A DNA stretch of 64,000 nucleotides, from NCBI RefSeq assembly GCF_032970905.1, contig NZ_JAWJZA010000006.1; one strand, written 5' to 3'. Position 1 is the stretch's first letter. Every line of letters begins with the position of its first letter. Below are positions 53,322-63,222 of the stretch, in pieces. Below the pieces are notes generated by a model. That model saw only the letters and a program-made list of their open reading frames with translations. It had not been told where the DNA came from and did not search any database. The stretch comes from Veillonella absiana. GTDB taxonomy: Bacteria > Bacillota > Negativicutes > Veillonellales > Veillonellaceae. The translations under genes were made by a program, and so were the position numbers.

Positions 53322-54500
53322 ATGAGTACAGAACGATTTACTGTAACCTATCGTATTGAATGTGACACGTACGATGAAGCAAAGGCTGTTATGTGGGCCC
53401 TTCAAGTGGAACAAACTATAGAATTTCCTTATGAATTTGTCACAGATCCATATATTAAAAATGAGGTGACCGGTCAGCTCGTATCCTTAGAACCAATGCC
53501 TGTGGGGAGTCATTACCGTACCGTTGGCGTTATGCCAGGGCGGGAATTGGATGAATCCCATTACTTTATTGGGGTTGTGTCCTATTTAGTGGATACAACG
53601 TCTATGGAAGCGACACAATTTTTAAATGTCCTATTTGGTAATTCCTCATTACAACCTGGTATCTGGGTGGTAGATCTTGAATTATGTCCGTCTTTGGTGG
53701 CTACTTTTGGTGGTCCTCGATTTGGATTGTCTGGATTGCGTGAGATTCTTGGTGTACCTAAACGAGCGATGATGCAAGCCGTTATTAAACCGATGGGAAC
53801 ACCCAATGAAACATTAGCTAACATGTGCGCTGCCTATACGCGGGGTGGTGTAGATGTCATTAAAGATGATCATGGTATTACGAACCAGAATTTTAGCGAT
53901 TTTAAAGATCGTGTGGCACGTTGTGCAGAACAGGTGAATTCTGTGAATGCCCAAAATGGCACGAATACGCTTTATGCGGCTAATGTATCCGCTGATGGGG
54001 TTGAGGTATTGGAACGTGCTTACTATGCGAAATCCGTAGGGGTTACTGCATTGATGGTGGCACCAAGTTTGATTGGTTTTGGTTGGCTCCATGCATTAGC
54101 CACAGATTCAGAATTAGGATTGCCCATAATTGCCCATCCAGCTTTTGGCGGTGGATTTTCTTTGCCTGGCATATCTGGTATTGCAGATTATTTATATCTT
54201 GGTTTATTGCCACGTATTTTTGGTGCGGATATGCCGATTTTTGTGTCTTATGGTGGTCGATTTACCTTTACAGCACCACAATGTAAAAGAATCTCTAGTT
54301 ACATTCGTAGTGCATATCAGGATATGGCTCCAGCGGTTCCATCACCGGGTGGTGGCGTGACGGATGCACGACTTGACGAATTGGTGAGCATTTACGACAA
54401 TGATACAATGTTCCTCGTCGGTGGTGACATGTTTCGTCGTGGTCCTGATTTAGAGGCGAATATGAAATATTTTATTAGTCGCCTCGAAGCGTTGTGTTAG
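53322..54500 (+). CDS. RuBisCO-like protein (form IV type)
   Basis: 392 residues with the RuBisCO large-subunit fold. The barrel holds FGLSGLREILGV, AVIKPMGTP (Lys about 156, the RuBisCO Lys175 position), GGVDVIKDDHG (about 178-188, where RuBisCO has KDDEN), HPAFGG and the two phosphate-binding Gly pairs in PSPGGGVTD and LVGGDMF. The Lys that would be carbamylated and one Asp remain, but the third metal ligand Glu is His, and loop 6 (FVSYGGRFTFT) lacks the Lys of carboxylases. It therefore cannot fix CO2. RLPs work as enolases or isomerases in sulfur or sugar pathways. LarE-like protein follows 8 bases later. Confidence 0.87.
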   Translation: MSTERFTVTYRIECDTYDEAKAVMWALQVEQTIEFPYEFVTDPYIKNEVTGQLVSLEPMPVGSHYRTVGVMPGRELDESHYFIGVVSYLVDTTSMEATQFLNVLFGNSSLQPGIWVVDLELCPSLVATFGGPRFGLSGLREILGVPKRAMMQAVIKPMGTPNETLANMCAAYTRGGVDVIKDDHGITNQNFSDFKDRVARCAEQVNSVNAQNGTNTLYAANVSADGVEVLERAYYAKSVGVTALMVAPSLIGFGWLHALATDSELGLPIIAHPAFGGGFSLPGISGIADYLYLGLLPRIFGADMPIFVSYGGRFTFTAPQCKRISSYIRSAYQDMAPAVPSPGGGVTDARLDELVSIYDNDTMFLVGGDMFRRGPDLEANMKYFISRLEALC

Positions 54501-54508
54501 GAGGTCTC

Positions 54509-55360
54509 ATGGTACCATTAAAGGAATTGCAGTTAGCACCTGCATTACAGGAAAAATTACAAGCATTAGAAAACTATATACGAGACCTTGGATCTATTGT
54601 GGTGGCCTACTCTGGCGGTGTGGATAGCACTTTGGTGGCAGCTGTAGCGCAACAAGTTCTCGGCGACAAAGCCTGTGCTTTTACGGTGGATTCCCCGACC
54701 TATGCAGAAGGGGAAACGCAGGAGGCCATTGATTTTGCTAAGGATATCGGCATTAAACATACTGTACAATACATTGATGAACTAGAAAATGATGAGTTTA
54801 CAGCGAATACGGAGGACCGTTGTTACGTGTGTAAAAAATCTCGTTTTTCTGGACTCGTGGATTGGGCCAAAGAACAAGGTATCCAATGGATTCTTGACGG
54901 CAGTAATGTAGATGATTTAGGTGATTACCGCCCCGGTATGCGCGCGTTGTCTGAATTAGAGGGCATCAAGAGTCCTTTAATGGATACCGGATTTAGTAAG
55001 CCTGAAATTCGTACGGTGGCCAAGGCCATGGGACTCAAGGCCTGGGATAAACCGAGCGCACCTTGTTTGGCGACTCGTGTGCCCTATGGACATACTATTA
55101 CACCAGAGGCGCTAGCGCGTATTAGTAAAGGGGAACATTTCCTTCGTCAATATACGAAAAATAATTTCCGCGTTCGTGATCATGAGACTGTGGCGCGCAT
55201 TGAGGTGGTGGCGGAGGACTTTGCTTTGTTTGCGAATCCTGACCAACGGAAAACAATAAATGATTATTTTGAAAGCCTGGGCTTTCACTATGTTTGTGTT
55301 GATTTAAAACCATTTAAGAGTGGTAATTTGAATCGGGAAGTGACACAAGACAAGGATTAG
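54509..55360 (+). CDS. LarE-like ATP-dependent sulfur transferase
   Basis: 283 residues. An N-type PP-loop SGGVDST (about 35-41) binds ATP. Later DRCYVCKKSRF (Cys about 104 and 107), the stretch LDGSNVDDLGDYRPGMRA and SAPCLATRVPYG carry the conserved Cys (about 185) that in LarE gives up its sulfur to build the nickel-pincer cofactor of lactate racemase. No larA, larB or larC is in this window. The start follows GGAGG, 8 bases after the RuBisCO-like gene; an in-frame ATG at 54494 would overlap that gene. The shared operon suggests a joint, unknown, sulfur-linked pathway. Confidence 0.85.
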   Translation: MVPLKELQLAPALQEKLQALENYIRDLGSIVVAYSGGVDSTLVAAVAQQVLGDKACAFTVDSPTYAEGETQEAIDFAKDIGIKHTVQYIDELENDEFTANTEDRCYVCKKSRFSGLVDWAKEQGIQWILDGSNVDDLGDYRPGMRALSELEGIKSPLMDTGFSKPEIRTVAKAMGLKAWDKPSAPCLATRVPYGHTITPEALARISKGEHFLRQYTKNNFRVRDHETVARIEVVAEDFALFANPDQRKTINDYFESLGFHYVCVDLKPFKSGNLNREVTQDKD

Positions 55361-55468
55361 ATAGAAACGTATTGCATAACATGTTGCTGTGTAGTACCCG
55401 AATGCATCGGATATTACAGAGTAATTATTGTAGATGCAATAGATTGATATAGTAGAAGGGATGTTAAT

Positions 55469-56281
55469 TTGGTAACACAAAATTCGTTAGCCACAGAGGT
55501 TCATGTGCTAGCTAGCGGTAGTAAAGGAAATTGTACGCTTATCCGGCGTGGGGAATCCTTTATCTTGCATGATGCAGGTATCAGTTGTCGACGTATCGTA
55601 AATGGTGTGAAGGAACTAGGCTTAGAGATGCACAGTTTAGAGGGCGTTTTTATTAGCCATGAACATTCGGATCATATTGGAGGATTGCAACAACTATTAA
55701 AACGATTTGATATCCCTGTGTACACAAAACAAGATACATGGCGCCAAATCCAATCACGGCTAACGGTACCAAATCATAATTTAGTAGCCCTTACAAAAGG
55801 GAGTTTGACTATCGGGAATATGGTAGTAGAGCCGTTTCGCGTTAGTCATGATGCGGCAGATCCTATCGGGATAAACGTATTTGCGGGCGATCAAAAGGTG
55901 ACGGTGCTCACAGACTCTGGTGAGGTGGATGATCGGATGCTGCGATATTTGGATGATACGACAATGCTCGTGTTGGAGGCCAATTACGATCCACATATGC
56001 TTAAATTTGGTTCTTATGATCGATTTTTGAAAGAGCGTGTAGCGGGGCCTCAAGGTCATTTGAGTAATGATGCTACCGCACAAGCCTTGCTCATGATGAA
56101 ACGACCTAATTTTATGCAGGTTATCTTGGCACATCGTTCTGAAAATAATAACAATCCAGTCCTTGTGACACAAACTATTGGCAATATGTTGGTGCAAGGC
56201 GGTGTTCGTATCGGGCCAGAAATGAAATTGCAACATGGTCAGCCCAATGAGTGCGTGTCTATGGTAGAGGTGACAAAATGA
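55469..56281 (+). CDS. MBL-fold hydrolase of the WalJ/YycJ type
   Basis: 270 residues. LASGSKGNCTLI at the start and SHEHSDHIGG carry the beta-lactamase-fold metal ligands; SHDAADPIG and LAHRSENNN follow. YycJ/WalJ is a 5'-3' exonuclease linked to DNA mismatch repair in Bacillus and is often next to rlmH, as here. The start is TTG at 55469, 8 bases after AGAAGGGA; an ATG at 55461 is out of frame. The gene overlaps rlmH by ATGA. Confidence 0.88.
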   Translation: MVTQNSLATEVHVLASGSKGNCTLIRRGESFILHDAGISCRRIVNGVKELGLEMHSLEGVFISHEHSDHIGGLQQLLKRFDIPVYTKQDTWRQIQSRLTVPNHNLVALTKGSLTIGNMVVEPFRVSHDAADPIGINVFAGDQKVTVLTDSGEVDDRMLRYLDDTTMLVLEANYDPHMLKFGSYDRFLKERVAGPQGHLSNDATAQALLMMKRPNFMQVILAHRSENNNNPVLVTQTIGNMLVQGGVRIGPEMKLQHGQPNECVSMVEVTK

Positions 56282-56757
56282 GATTTTCCGTTGTATGCAT
56301 TGGTAAATTAAAGGAAGCCTATCTTCGTGATGGGGTGGCGGAATTTGTAAAACGTATGAGACCCTATGGGGGTGTCACCATTACAGAATTAAATGAAAGT
56401 AAGATTGGCGATAAACCTAGCGATGCAGATCGGTTGCAAGTGGTCAATGAGGAGGGACAGCGTTTATTGAAATCAGTTCCAAAATCTGCACACATGGTGT
56501 TGCTTGATGTGTATGGTAAAACTATGTCATCCGAGGAATTGGCTAAGGCCGTGTCTGATCTAGAGGTGAGTGGCACCAGTGATATGTGTTTTATCATTGG
56601 TGGCGCCTTTGGGGTGAGTGAAGAATTAAGAAACTCTGTGCATTATAAATTATCATTTAGTCCAATGACTTTTACTCACCAAATGGTACGATTATTGTTG
56701 GTTGAGCAGATTTATAGGGCTTGTAAAATTAATCGACGCGAGCCATATCACTGGTAA
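56278..56757 (+). CDS. rlmH: 23S rRNA (pseudouridine-1915-N3)-methyltransferase
   Basis: 159 residues, a SPOUT methyltransferase that modifies helix 69 of 23S rRNA. MRFSVVCIGKLKEAYLRDGV, then FIIGGAFGVSE and the C-terminal FTHQMVRLLLVEQIYRACKI, end in the family's REPYHW. The start at 56278 overlaps the previous stop by ATGA; a longer frame from 56251 lies inside the upstream gene. The following 239 bases contain AT-rich near-repeats (GTATATATTTTAGT twice at about 56775-56810). Confidence 0.95.
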   Translation: MRFSVVCIGKLKEAYLRDGVAEFVKRMRPYGGVTITELNESKIGDKPSDADRLQVVNEEGQRLLKSVPKSAHMVLLDVYGKTMSSEELAKAVSDLEVSGTSDMCFIIGGAFGVSEELRNSVHYKLSFSPMTFTHQMVRLLLVEQIYRACKINRREPYHW

Positions 56758-56996
56758 TCGGTGATTGAATAATTGTGTATATATTTTAGTGTATATGTAT
56801 ATATTTTAGTGTATATATTATAAAGAGAACGTATTATAGAAATCATGTATTATAAAAAGGATTTTTCTTATTCAATAGCGAATATATATAATATAGACAT
56901 ATATGAGATGCTACCATATTAGTCTATATGAATATGTAGAAACCGTAGAGTAAACCAGTATGAGATCCTAGAGGATACTCGCAAGGAGGAGATACT

Positions 56997-57452
56997 ATGA
57001 GAATAGAAGAAGTAATGAACAAATATCCTGTTACTATTGATAAACAAGCACCAATTTCTGATGTAGCAGAATTACTTGTAAAGTACAATTTAACAGCTGT
57101 ATCTGTGGTGGATGAAAATAACAAATTGATTGGTATCATTACAGAAGGTGATTTGCTTTACAAAAAAGTGCGTCCTCATGTACCTCATTATGTAAATGTT
57201 CTTGGCGCAAGTATTTACTACAATGGTATTGGAGAATATAACTCTCAATTTAAAAAACTATTAGCATCTAGCGTAGAAGATTTGATGACGAAAGAGGTCA
57301 TTACTGCTAAGCCAGAAACAGAAGTAGAAGAGGTGGTTGCAGTAATGCTTGATAAACATCTTAAATCCATGCCCGTTGTGGATGAAAAAGGTGTTTTGAT
57401 TGGCTCTTTGGGACGCCGTGATATTATCAAATTAATTGCTAAAGATAACTAA
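56997..57452 (+). CDS. Tandem CBS-domain protein
   Basis: 151 residues formed by two CBS domains (about 1-60 and 85-150), a Bateman module that binds adenine nucleotides. VDENNKLIGIITEGDLLYK and VDEKGVLIGSLGRRDIIK are the matching strand-helix ends. GGAGGAG lies 7 bases before the ATG. Stand-alone CBS proteins sense energy state; the partner is unknown. Confidence 0.9.
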   Translation: MRIEEVMNKYPVTIDKQAPISDVAELLVKYNLTAVSVVDENNKLIGIITEGDLLYKKVRPHVPHYVNVLGASIYYNGIGEYNSQFKKLLASSVEDLMTKEVITAKPETEVEEVVAVMLDKHLKSMPVVDEKGVLIGSLGRRDIIKLIAKDN

Positions 57453-57493
57453 ACTATTTGTGGGTTACACGAAGTGAATAAATTATGTTGAAT

Positions 57494-57537
57494 ATAGCCA
57501 GGCATATCACTGAGTATGTGATGTGACCTGGTTATTT
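57494..57537 (+). terminator. Terminator of the CBS gene
   Basis: CCAGGCATATCAC / GTGATGTGACCTGG-type stem with a short loop between 57494 and 57537. The T-tail is weak (TTATTT). A promoter for tig (TTGACT near 57559 or 57564) lies beyond it. Confidence 0.65.
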
Positions 57538-57646
57538 CAATGTTATTACATAATTGCATTGACTTGACTTTTATGTTATTATAAACAGTGCATAATATAC
57601 TACAGAAATTTGGGCGAGTGAGCCCTTCGAGGAGGACATATTTTAA

Positions 57647-58951
57647 ATGAAAGCAACTGTAAACCCTGTTGATCAACACGTAGTTACGTTAAACATTGAA
57701 GTGCCAGCTACAGAAGTAGACAAGGCTGTTAAACAAGCGGTAAAACGCATTGCAAACCAAGTAAACATTCCTGGTTTCCGTAAAGGTCATGCACCTCGTC
57801 GTATTATTGAAATGAACTTCGGTAAAGAAGCAGTTTTGGAAGAAGCATTCGAAATCTTGGCTAACCAAAATTACACTGCAGCTCTTCGCGAAAATGATAT
57901 CGTACCTGTATCTGATCCTGAAATCGAACGCGTACAATTCGAAGAAGGTAAAGATTTAGTGTTCAAAGCAACTTTGACTAAACGCCCTGAAGTAACTCTT
58001 GGCGATTACAAAGGTTTAGAAGCTGAAAAACAGGACGCTACTGTATCTGACGAACAAGTAGAAGAACAATTGAATGGTATCCGTGAACAACAAGCTAAAA
58101 TGGTTGTTGCTGAAGAAGGCGCTACATTACAAAAAGACGACTTTGCAGTAATCGACTTCGCAGGTACTGTGGATGGTAAAGCTTTCGACGGTGGCGAAGG
58201 TAAATCCTACCCATTACAAATTGGTTCCGGTAACTTCATTCCTGGCTTTGAAGATCAATTGATTGGTGCAAAAGCTGGCGATGACGTAACTGTAAAAGTT
58301 ACATTTCCTGAAGACTATTTTGTAGCTGAATTAGCTGGTAAAGAAGCAGAATTCGCAACTCATGTTCATGACATTAAACGCAAAGAATTGCCTGAATTGA
58401 ACGATGAATTTGCTAAAGAAGCTAGCTCCTACGAAACAATTGAAGAATTGAAAGCTGACCTTCGCAAAAAATTAGAAGAAGAAGCTTCTCATCGTGCCAT
58501 CGATAACTACAATGGTGAATTGATTCAAACAGCTGTTAAAAATGCAACTGTAGAAATCCCAGAAGTTATGGTTGACGATCGTGTAGAACAAATGGTTCAA
58601 GAATTGGCTATGAATATGGAAGGCCGTGGCTTGAAACTTGATGACTACTTGAAATTCTCCAATAAAACTATTGAAGACTTAAAAGTTGAATATAAAGATA
58701 GCGCAGCAGAAAATGTACGTGCTGATTTAGTTCTTGACGCTATTGCTCAAGCAGAAGGTCTTGAAGTAACTCCTGACGACATGAACCGCGAAATCTTTGT
58801 TATGGCCCAAAACTTCGGTGCAGACCCTAAAGAAGTTTGGGATATTATTGCTAAAGAAGGCCGTGTGTCTATGTTAGCAAGCTCCGTAGCTCGTAAAAAA
58901 GCAGCTCGTTTCATCATTGACAACGCTAAAGGTGCTGAAGAAGCTAAATAA
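57647..58951 (+). CDS. tig: Trigger factor
   Basis: 434 residues. It is the ribosome-bound chaperone that meets nascent chains. The N-terminal ribosome-binding loop VNIPGFRKGHAPRRI (signature GFRKG), the FKBP-type prolyl isomerase domain (about 155-245, with DFAVIDFAGTVDGKAFDGG) and the long helical C-terminal domain are in order. GAGGAGG precedes the ATG by 13 bases, somewhat far. It heads the tig-clpP-clpX block. Confidence 0.96.
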   Translation: MKATVNPVDQHVVTLNIEVPATEVDKAVKQAVKRIANQVNIPGFRKGHAPRRIIEMNFGKEAVLEEAFEILANQNYTAALRENDIVPVSDPEIERVQFEEGKDLVFKATLTKRPEVTLGDYKGLEAEKQDATVSDEQVEEQLNGIREQQAKMVVAEEGATLQKDDFAVIDFAGTVDGKAFDGGEGKSYPLQIGSGNFIPGFEDQLIGAKAGDDVTVKVTFPEDYFVAELAGKEAEFATHVHDIKRKELPELNDEFAKEASSYETIEELKADLRKKLEEEASHRAIDNYNGELIQTAVKNATVEIPEVMVDDRVEQMVQELAMNMEGRGLKLDDYLKFSNKTIEDLKVEYKDSAAENVRADLVLDAIAQAEGLEVTPDDMNREIFVMAQNFGADPKEVWDIIAKEGRVSMLASSVARKKAARFIIDNAKGAEEAK

Positions 58952-58987
58952 TTCTTGCTGACTGGATGCATGTGATATGGTGATTAC

Positions 58988-59581
58988 ATGTATGTTCCAA
59001 TCGTAGTAGAACAAAGTGAACGTGGTGAGCGTTCTTACGATATTTATTCTCGTTTGTTGAAAGACCGCATTGTATTCTTGGGTGGTCCTATCGATGATAA
59101 TGTAGCGAATGCAGTTATTGCACAGCTTTTATTCCTCGAAGCTGAAGACCCAGATAAAGATATCCATCTTTACATCAATAGCCCTGGTGGTGTAGTCACT
59201 GCTGGCATGGCTATTTATGATACAATGCAGTACATCAAACCTGATGTTTCCACAATTTGTGTTGGCTCTGCAGCCAGCATGGGTGCTGTTTTATTGACAG
59301 CAGGTGCAAAAGGTAAACGCTATGCGTTACCACATGCTCGTGTTATGATTCACCAACCATTAGGTGGCGTACAAGGGCAAGCATCTGAAATCGAAATTCA
59401 TGCCCGCGAAATTCTTCGTATGCGTGAAGAATTGAATGGTATCTTGGCATCCCACAGTGGTCAATCCATTGATGTAGTGGCCAAAGATACTGATCGCGAC
59501 AATTTCATGAGCGCTCAAGATGCGGCTAATTATGGCCTCATTGACGAAGTTCTTGAAAGACCAGTTGCGACAGGCAAGTAA
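58988..59581 (+). CDS. clpP: ATP-dependent Clp protease proteolytic subunit
   Basis: 197 residues. The catalytic triad is visible as Ser in GSAASMGA (about 97), His in MIHQPLGG (about 122) and Asp near the C-terminus. It assembles into the double-heptamer chamber used with ClpX. It lies 36 bases after tig and 12 bases before clpX. Confidence 0.96.
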   Translation: MYVPIVVEQSERGERSYDIYSRLLKDRIVFLGGPIDDNVANAVIAQLLFLEAEDPDKDIHLYINSPGGVVTAGMAIYDTMQYIKPDVSTICVGSAASMGAVLLTAGAKGKRYALPHARVMIHQPLGGVQGQASEIEIHAREILRMREELNGILASHSGQSIDVVAKDTDRDNFMSAQDAANYGLIDEVLERPVATGK

Positions 59582-59593
59582 TGGAGGAACCTT

Positions 59594-60847
59594 TTGGCTA
59601 AAGATAAAGAAACTATGCGTTGTAGCTTTTGCGGACGCACTAGTGAAGAAGTACGCAAATTAGTGGCAGGTCCTAATGTATTTATCTGCGATGAATGCAT
59701 TGAAGTATGTCAAAGCATTATCGAAGAAGAATTAGGTGCAATAGAATCTGAAGGCTTTGCCCTTAAAGAAGTACCTACACCAAAAGAAATTAAAGCACAT
59801 CTTGACCAATATGTTATTGGTCAAGATAGTGCTAAAATCTCCTTGGCTGTAGCAGTATATAATCACTATAAACGTTTACAAACAGATAATGTTGTAGATG
59901 ATGTAGAATTACAAAAAGCAAATGTATTGTTCATTGGACCTACAGGTAGTGGGAAAACATTGTTAGCCCAAACCTTGGCGAAAATGCTAGAAGTACCATT
60001 TGCCATTGCTGATGCGACAAGCTTAACAGAGGCTGGTTACGTTGGGGAAGATGTGGAAAATATCTTACTCAAATTAATCCAAGCTGCTGATTTTGATATT
60101 GAGCGCGCAGAACGCGGCATTATTTATATCGATGAAATCGATAAAATCGCCCGCAAATCTGAAAATCCTTCCATTACACGTGATGTGTCTGGGGAAGGTG
60201 TGCAACAGGCATTACTTAAAATACTAGAAGGTACGGTCGCTTCTGTTCCACCGCAAGGGGGACGTAAGCATCCTAATCAAGAGATGTTACAAATTGATAC
60301 AACAAATATCTTGTTCATTTGTGGCGGTGCTTTTGACGGAATGGATAGAGTCATTTCCAAACGTACAGCTAAGAAAACTCTAGGGTTCGGCGCTGATGTG
60401 CAACGAACTGAAGAGAAGGATGTGTCTGCTATTTTGAAACAAGTTGTACCAGAAGATTTGTTAAAATTTGGTCTTATCCCTGAATTCATTGGACGTTTAC
60501 CAGTAATGGTAACACTTGATCTATTGGACAGAGATGCATTGATTCAAATTTTGACACAGCCTAAAAACGCATTGACAAAACAATACGAAAAAATGGTATC
60601 CCTTGATGGCGTTGAGTTGACTTTCACCCAAGATGCATTAGAAGAAATCGCTGATGAAGCATTACAGCGTAAAACTGGTGCTCGTGGATTGCGTTCCATT
60701 ATTGAAAAAGTAATGAAACATGTGATGTACGAAATTCCATCTATGCCAGACGTTAAAAAATGTATTGTAAACCGTGAATCCGTAATAGGCACAGGTGAAC
60801 CTATACTCAAAAATGAGGCAGACCAAGATATCCAGTTGAACTCGTAA
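59594..60847 (+). CDS. clpX: ATP-dependent Clp protease ATP-binding subunit
   Basis: 417 residues. The N-terminal zinc-binding domain has Cys10, Cys13, Cys32 and Cys35 (CSFCGRT and CDECIEVC). The AAA+ domain has Walker A GPTGSGKT (about 115-122), Walker B IIYIDEIDKI and the pore loop with GYVGEDVE, plus sensor-2 GARGLR. It unfolds substrates for ClpP. The start is TTG at 59594 behind GGAGG. A hairpin follows. Confidence 0.96.
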   Translation: MAKDKETMRCSFCGRTSEEVRKLVAGPNVFICDECIEVCQSIIEEELGAIESEGFALKEVPTPKEIKAHLDQYVIGQDSAKISLAVAVYNHYKRLQTDNVVDDVELQKANVLFIGPTGSGKTLLAQTLAKMLEVPFAIADATSLTEAGYVGEDVENILLKLIQAADFDIERAERGIIYIDEIDKIARKSENPSITRDVSGEGVQQALLKILEGTVASVPPQGGRKHPNQEMLQIDTTNILFICGGAFDGMDRVISKRTAKKTLGFGADVQRTEEKDVSAILKQVVPEDLLKFGLIPEFIGRLPVMVTLDLLDRDALIQILTQPKNALTKQYEKMVSLDGVELTFTQDALEEIADEALQRKTGARGLRSIIEKVMKHVMYEIPSMPDVKKCIVNRESVIGTGEPILKNEADQDIQLNS

Positions 60848-60851
60848 TTCT

Positions 60852-60888
60852 AAGAAACTCATTTCTGTGTAGGAATGAGTTTCTTTTC
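60852..60888 (+). terminator. Hairpin between clpX and lon
   Basis: AAGAAACTCATT (60852-60863) / AATGAGTTTCTT (60874-60885), then TTCAT. A short U-tail makes it a partial terminator at best. Confidence 0.65.
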
Positions 60889-60912
60889 ATAATATATAAA
60901 ACCGGAGGAACT

Positions 60913-63222
60913 ATGAATTTACTCGAAGTGGGAATTCCTACTGTCCCTTTGAGAGGTATGGTAGTGTACCCAAATATCGTAATTCATCTTGATATTGGCC
61001 GCGATAAATCCATCAAAGCCGTTGAAAAAGCGATGGAAAACGACCGTATTCTTGCGGTAGTAACTCAAAAAGATGATGCTGTGGAGGATCCAACTATTCA
61101 TGATTTGGCAGTGATGGGGACTCTCGTTAAAATAAAACAAATGTTACGTCTGCCAGGGGGCATCGTACGTATTCTCGTAGAAGGTATTACTCGTATTCGC
61201 GTGATGAATATAACGAGTATGGATCCATTCTATGTAGGCGATTTTGATCGTGTTGGTTCTGTCTATGATGATGATGTGGAATTAGAAGCCTACCGTCGGC
61301 TCGTACAAGCAAAATTCACGAATTGGGCAGAAGAAGCAAAATCCATTACAGAAGAAGGCATCAGCCGTGTGATGGAATTGCGTGACCCTTGTGAATTGGC
61401 TGACCAAGTAGCATTCCTATTGCCCATCGATAATAGCAAACGTCAAGAGCTATTGGAGGAACTAAATGTAGCTCGTCGTTTAAATATGATTGTAGGCATC
61501 TTGAATATGGAATTGCAAATCTCTGATTTGGAAAATTCCATTAATAACCAAGTTCGCCAATCCATGGAAAAAGCACAAAAGGAATATTTCCTTCGCGAAA
61601 AAATTCGTGTTATCCATGATGAATTAGGTGATAAAGGTGATCCAGAGGAAGAAGCAGAAGAACTTCGCAAACAATTGAAGAATTTGGAATTGTCCGAAGA
61701 GATTCATGAGCGTATCGATAAAGAGATTTCTCGCTATAGCCGTATGCCATCCATGATGCCAGAAGCTACCATCCTAAGAAATTATTTAGATTGGGTGCTT
61801 AATTTGCCATGGAATGAATTCTCTGATGATCGTTTAGATATTAAAGAAGCGCGGGAAATGCTAGATGCGGATCACTATGGTTTGGATAAAGTAAAAAAAC
61901 GTATTCTTGAATTCCTTGCTGTTCGTAAACTCACAGATAAACAAAGTGGGTCTATCCTTTGTTTAGTAGGCCCTCCAGGGGTTGGTAAAACATCTTTGGC
62001 CACGTCTATTGCAAAGGCGATGAACCGTAAATTTGTACGTGCTTCCCTAGGTGGTGTTCGTGATGAAGCGGAAATTCGTGGTCATCGTCGTACGTACATC
62101 GGTGCATTGCCAGGCCGTATGATTCAAGGTATTAAAAATGCAGGAACGCGTAATCCTGTGTTCTTACTTGATGAAATCGACAAATTAGCCTCTGATTACA
62201 AGGGCGATCCATCCTCTGCATTGTTAGAGGTCTTGGACCCTGAACAAAATAACACATTTAGCGATCACTTCATTGAAATTCCATTTGACTTCTCTGATGT
62301 ATTCTGGATTACTACAGCTAACGTAGCCTCCAATATTCCGGGTCCGTTATTAGATCGTATGGAAATCATCGAGCTCACAAGCTATATGGAAGACGAGAAA
62401 TTAGAAATCGCTAAACGATATTTGGCACCAAAACAAATTATACGCAATGGTTTAGAAGACCATAAAGTGAAATTGTCTGATGCTGTATTGAAAAAAATTG
62501 TTTCTGAGTATACTCGAGAAGCAGGTGTGCGTCGTCTTGAAAAAACAATTGCTAAAGTATGTCGCAAAATGGCGTACCAAATTGTGGAAGAAGACGGTAC
62601 ATCACCAAAAGTATCCGTTAAAAATCTTCATGAATATCTTGGTGCGCCAATCTATATTGAAGAAGAACGTGAAAAACGCCCACAAGTTGGTCTTGTATGC
62701 GGTTTAGCATGGACTTCTGTAGGTGGTGTTGTGCTTCCTTGTGAAGCTACCACTATGGCTGGCACTGGCAAATTAAGTCTCACCGGTAGCCTTGGTAAAG
62801 TTATGCAAGAATCTGGTCACGCTGCGATGAGCTATATCCGTCATAATGCGAAAGCCTTGAAGGTGGACGAAGAATTCTATAAAAAATTCGATATTCATGT
62901 TCATTTGCCAGAAGGGGCTACGCCTAAGGATGGCCCTTCGGCAGGTATTACCATGACATTGGCTATCGTGTCTGCTTTGACAAACCGTAAAGTTCGTTCT
63001 GATATCGCTATGACTGGTGAAATTACATTACGGGGGCGCGTATTGCCAATCGGTGGATTAAAAGAGAAATTGTTGGCTGCACTTTCCTATGGTGTGAAAG
63101 AAGTGCTTATTCCGAAAGGGAATGTCAAAGATATTGATGAATTGCCGGATAGTGTAAAAGAAGGTCTCATCATTACACCAGTAAAAACTATGGATGAAGT
63201 ATTAGCAAAGGCACTTGTATAA
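60913..63222 (+). CDS. lon: ATP-dependent protease Lon
   Basis: 769 residues, LonA type. The N-terminal substrate domain starts VGIPTVPLRGMVVYPNIVIH. Then come Walker A GPPGVGKTS (about 354), Walker B VFLLDEIDKL, and the protease domain with the catalytic Ser in KDGPSAG (about 679) and Lys in GGLKEKLLAA (about 722). It degrades damaged and regulatory proteins in the cytoplasm. A GGAGG site precedes the ATG. Its stop overlaps engB by TAATG. Confidence 0.96.
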   Translation: MNLLEVGIPTVPLRGMVVYPNIVIHLDIGRDKSIKAVEKAMENDRILAVVTQKDDAVEDPTIHDLAVMGTLVKIKQMLRLPGGIVRILVEGITRIRVMNITSMDPFYVGDFDRVGSVYDDDVELEAYRRLVQAKFTNWAEEAKSITEEGISRVMELRDPCELADQVAFLLPIDNSKRQELLEELNVARRLNMIVGILNMELQISDLENSINNQVRQSMEKAQKEYFLREKIRVIHDELGDKGDPEEEAEELRKQLKNLELSEEIHERIDKEISRYSRMPSMMPEATILRNYLDWVLNLPWNEFSDDRLDIKEAREMLDADHYGLDKVKKRILEFLAVRKLTDKQSGSILCLVGPPGVGKTSLATSIAKAMNRKFVRASLGGVRDEAEIRGHRRTYIGALPGRMIQGIKNAGTRNPVFLLDEIDKLASDYKGDPSSALLEVLDPEQNNTFSDHFIEIPFDFSDVFWITTANVASNIPGPLLDRMEIIELTSYMEDEKLEIAKRYLAPKQIIRNGLEDHKVKLSDAVLKKIVSEYTREAGVRRLEKTIAKVCRKMAYQIVEEDGTSPKVSVKNLHEYLGAPIYIEEEREKRPQVGLVCGLAWTSVGGVVLPCEATTMAGTGKLSLTGSLGKVMQESGHAAMSYIRHNAKALKVDEEFYKKFDIHVHLPEGATPKDGPSAGITMTLAIVSALTNRKVRSDIAMTGEITLRGRVLPIGGLKEKLLAALSYGVKEVLIPKGNVKDIDELPDSVKEGLIITPVKTMDEVLAKALV

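Noticed and set aside
53322..54500. Functional carboxylating RuBisCO
   Set aside because: The metal-ligand Glu of KDDEN is replaced by His and the loop-6 Lys is missing; there is no small subunit or phosphoribulokinase nearby.
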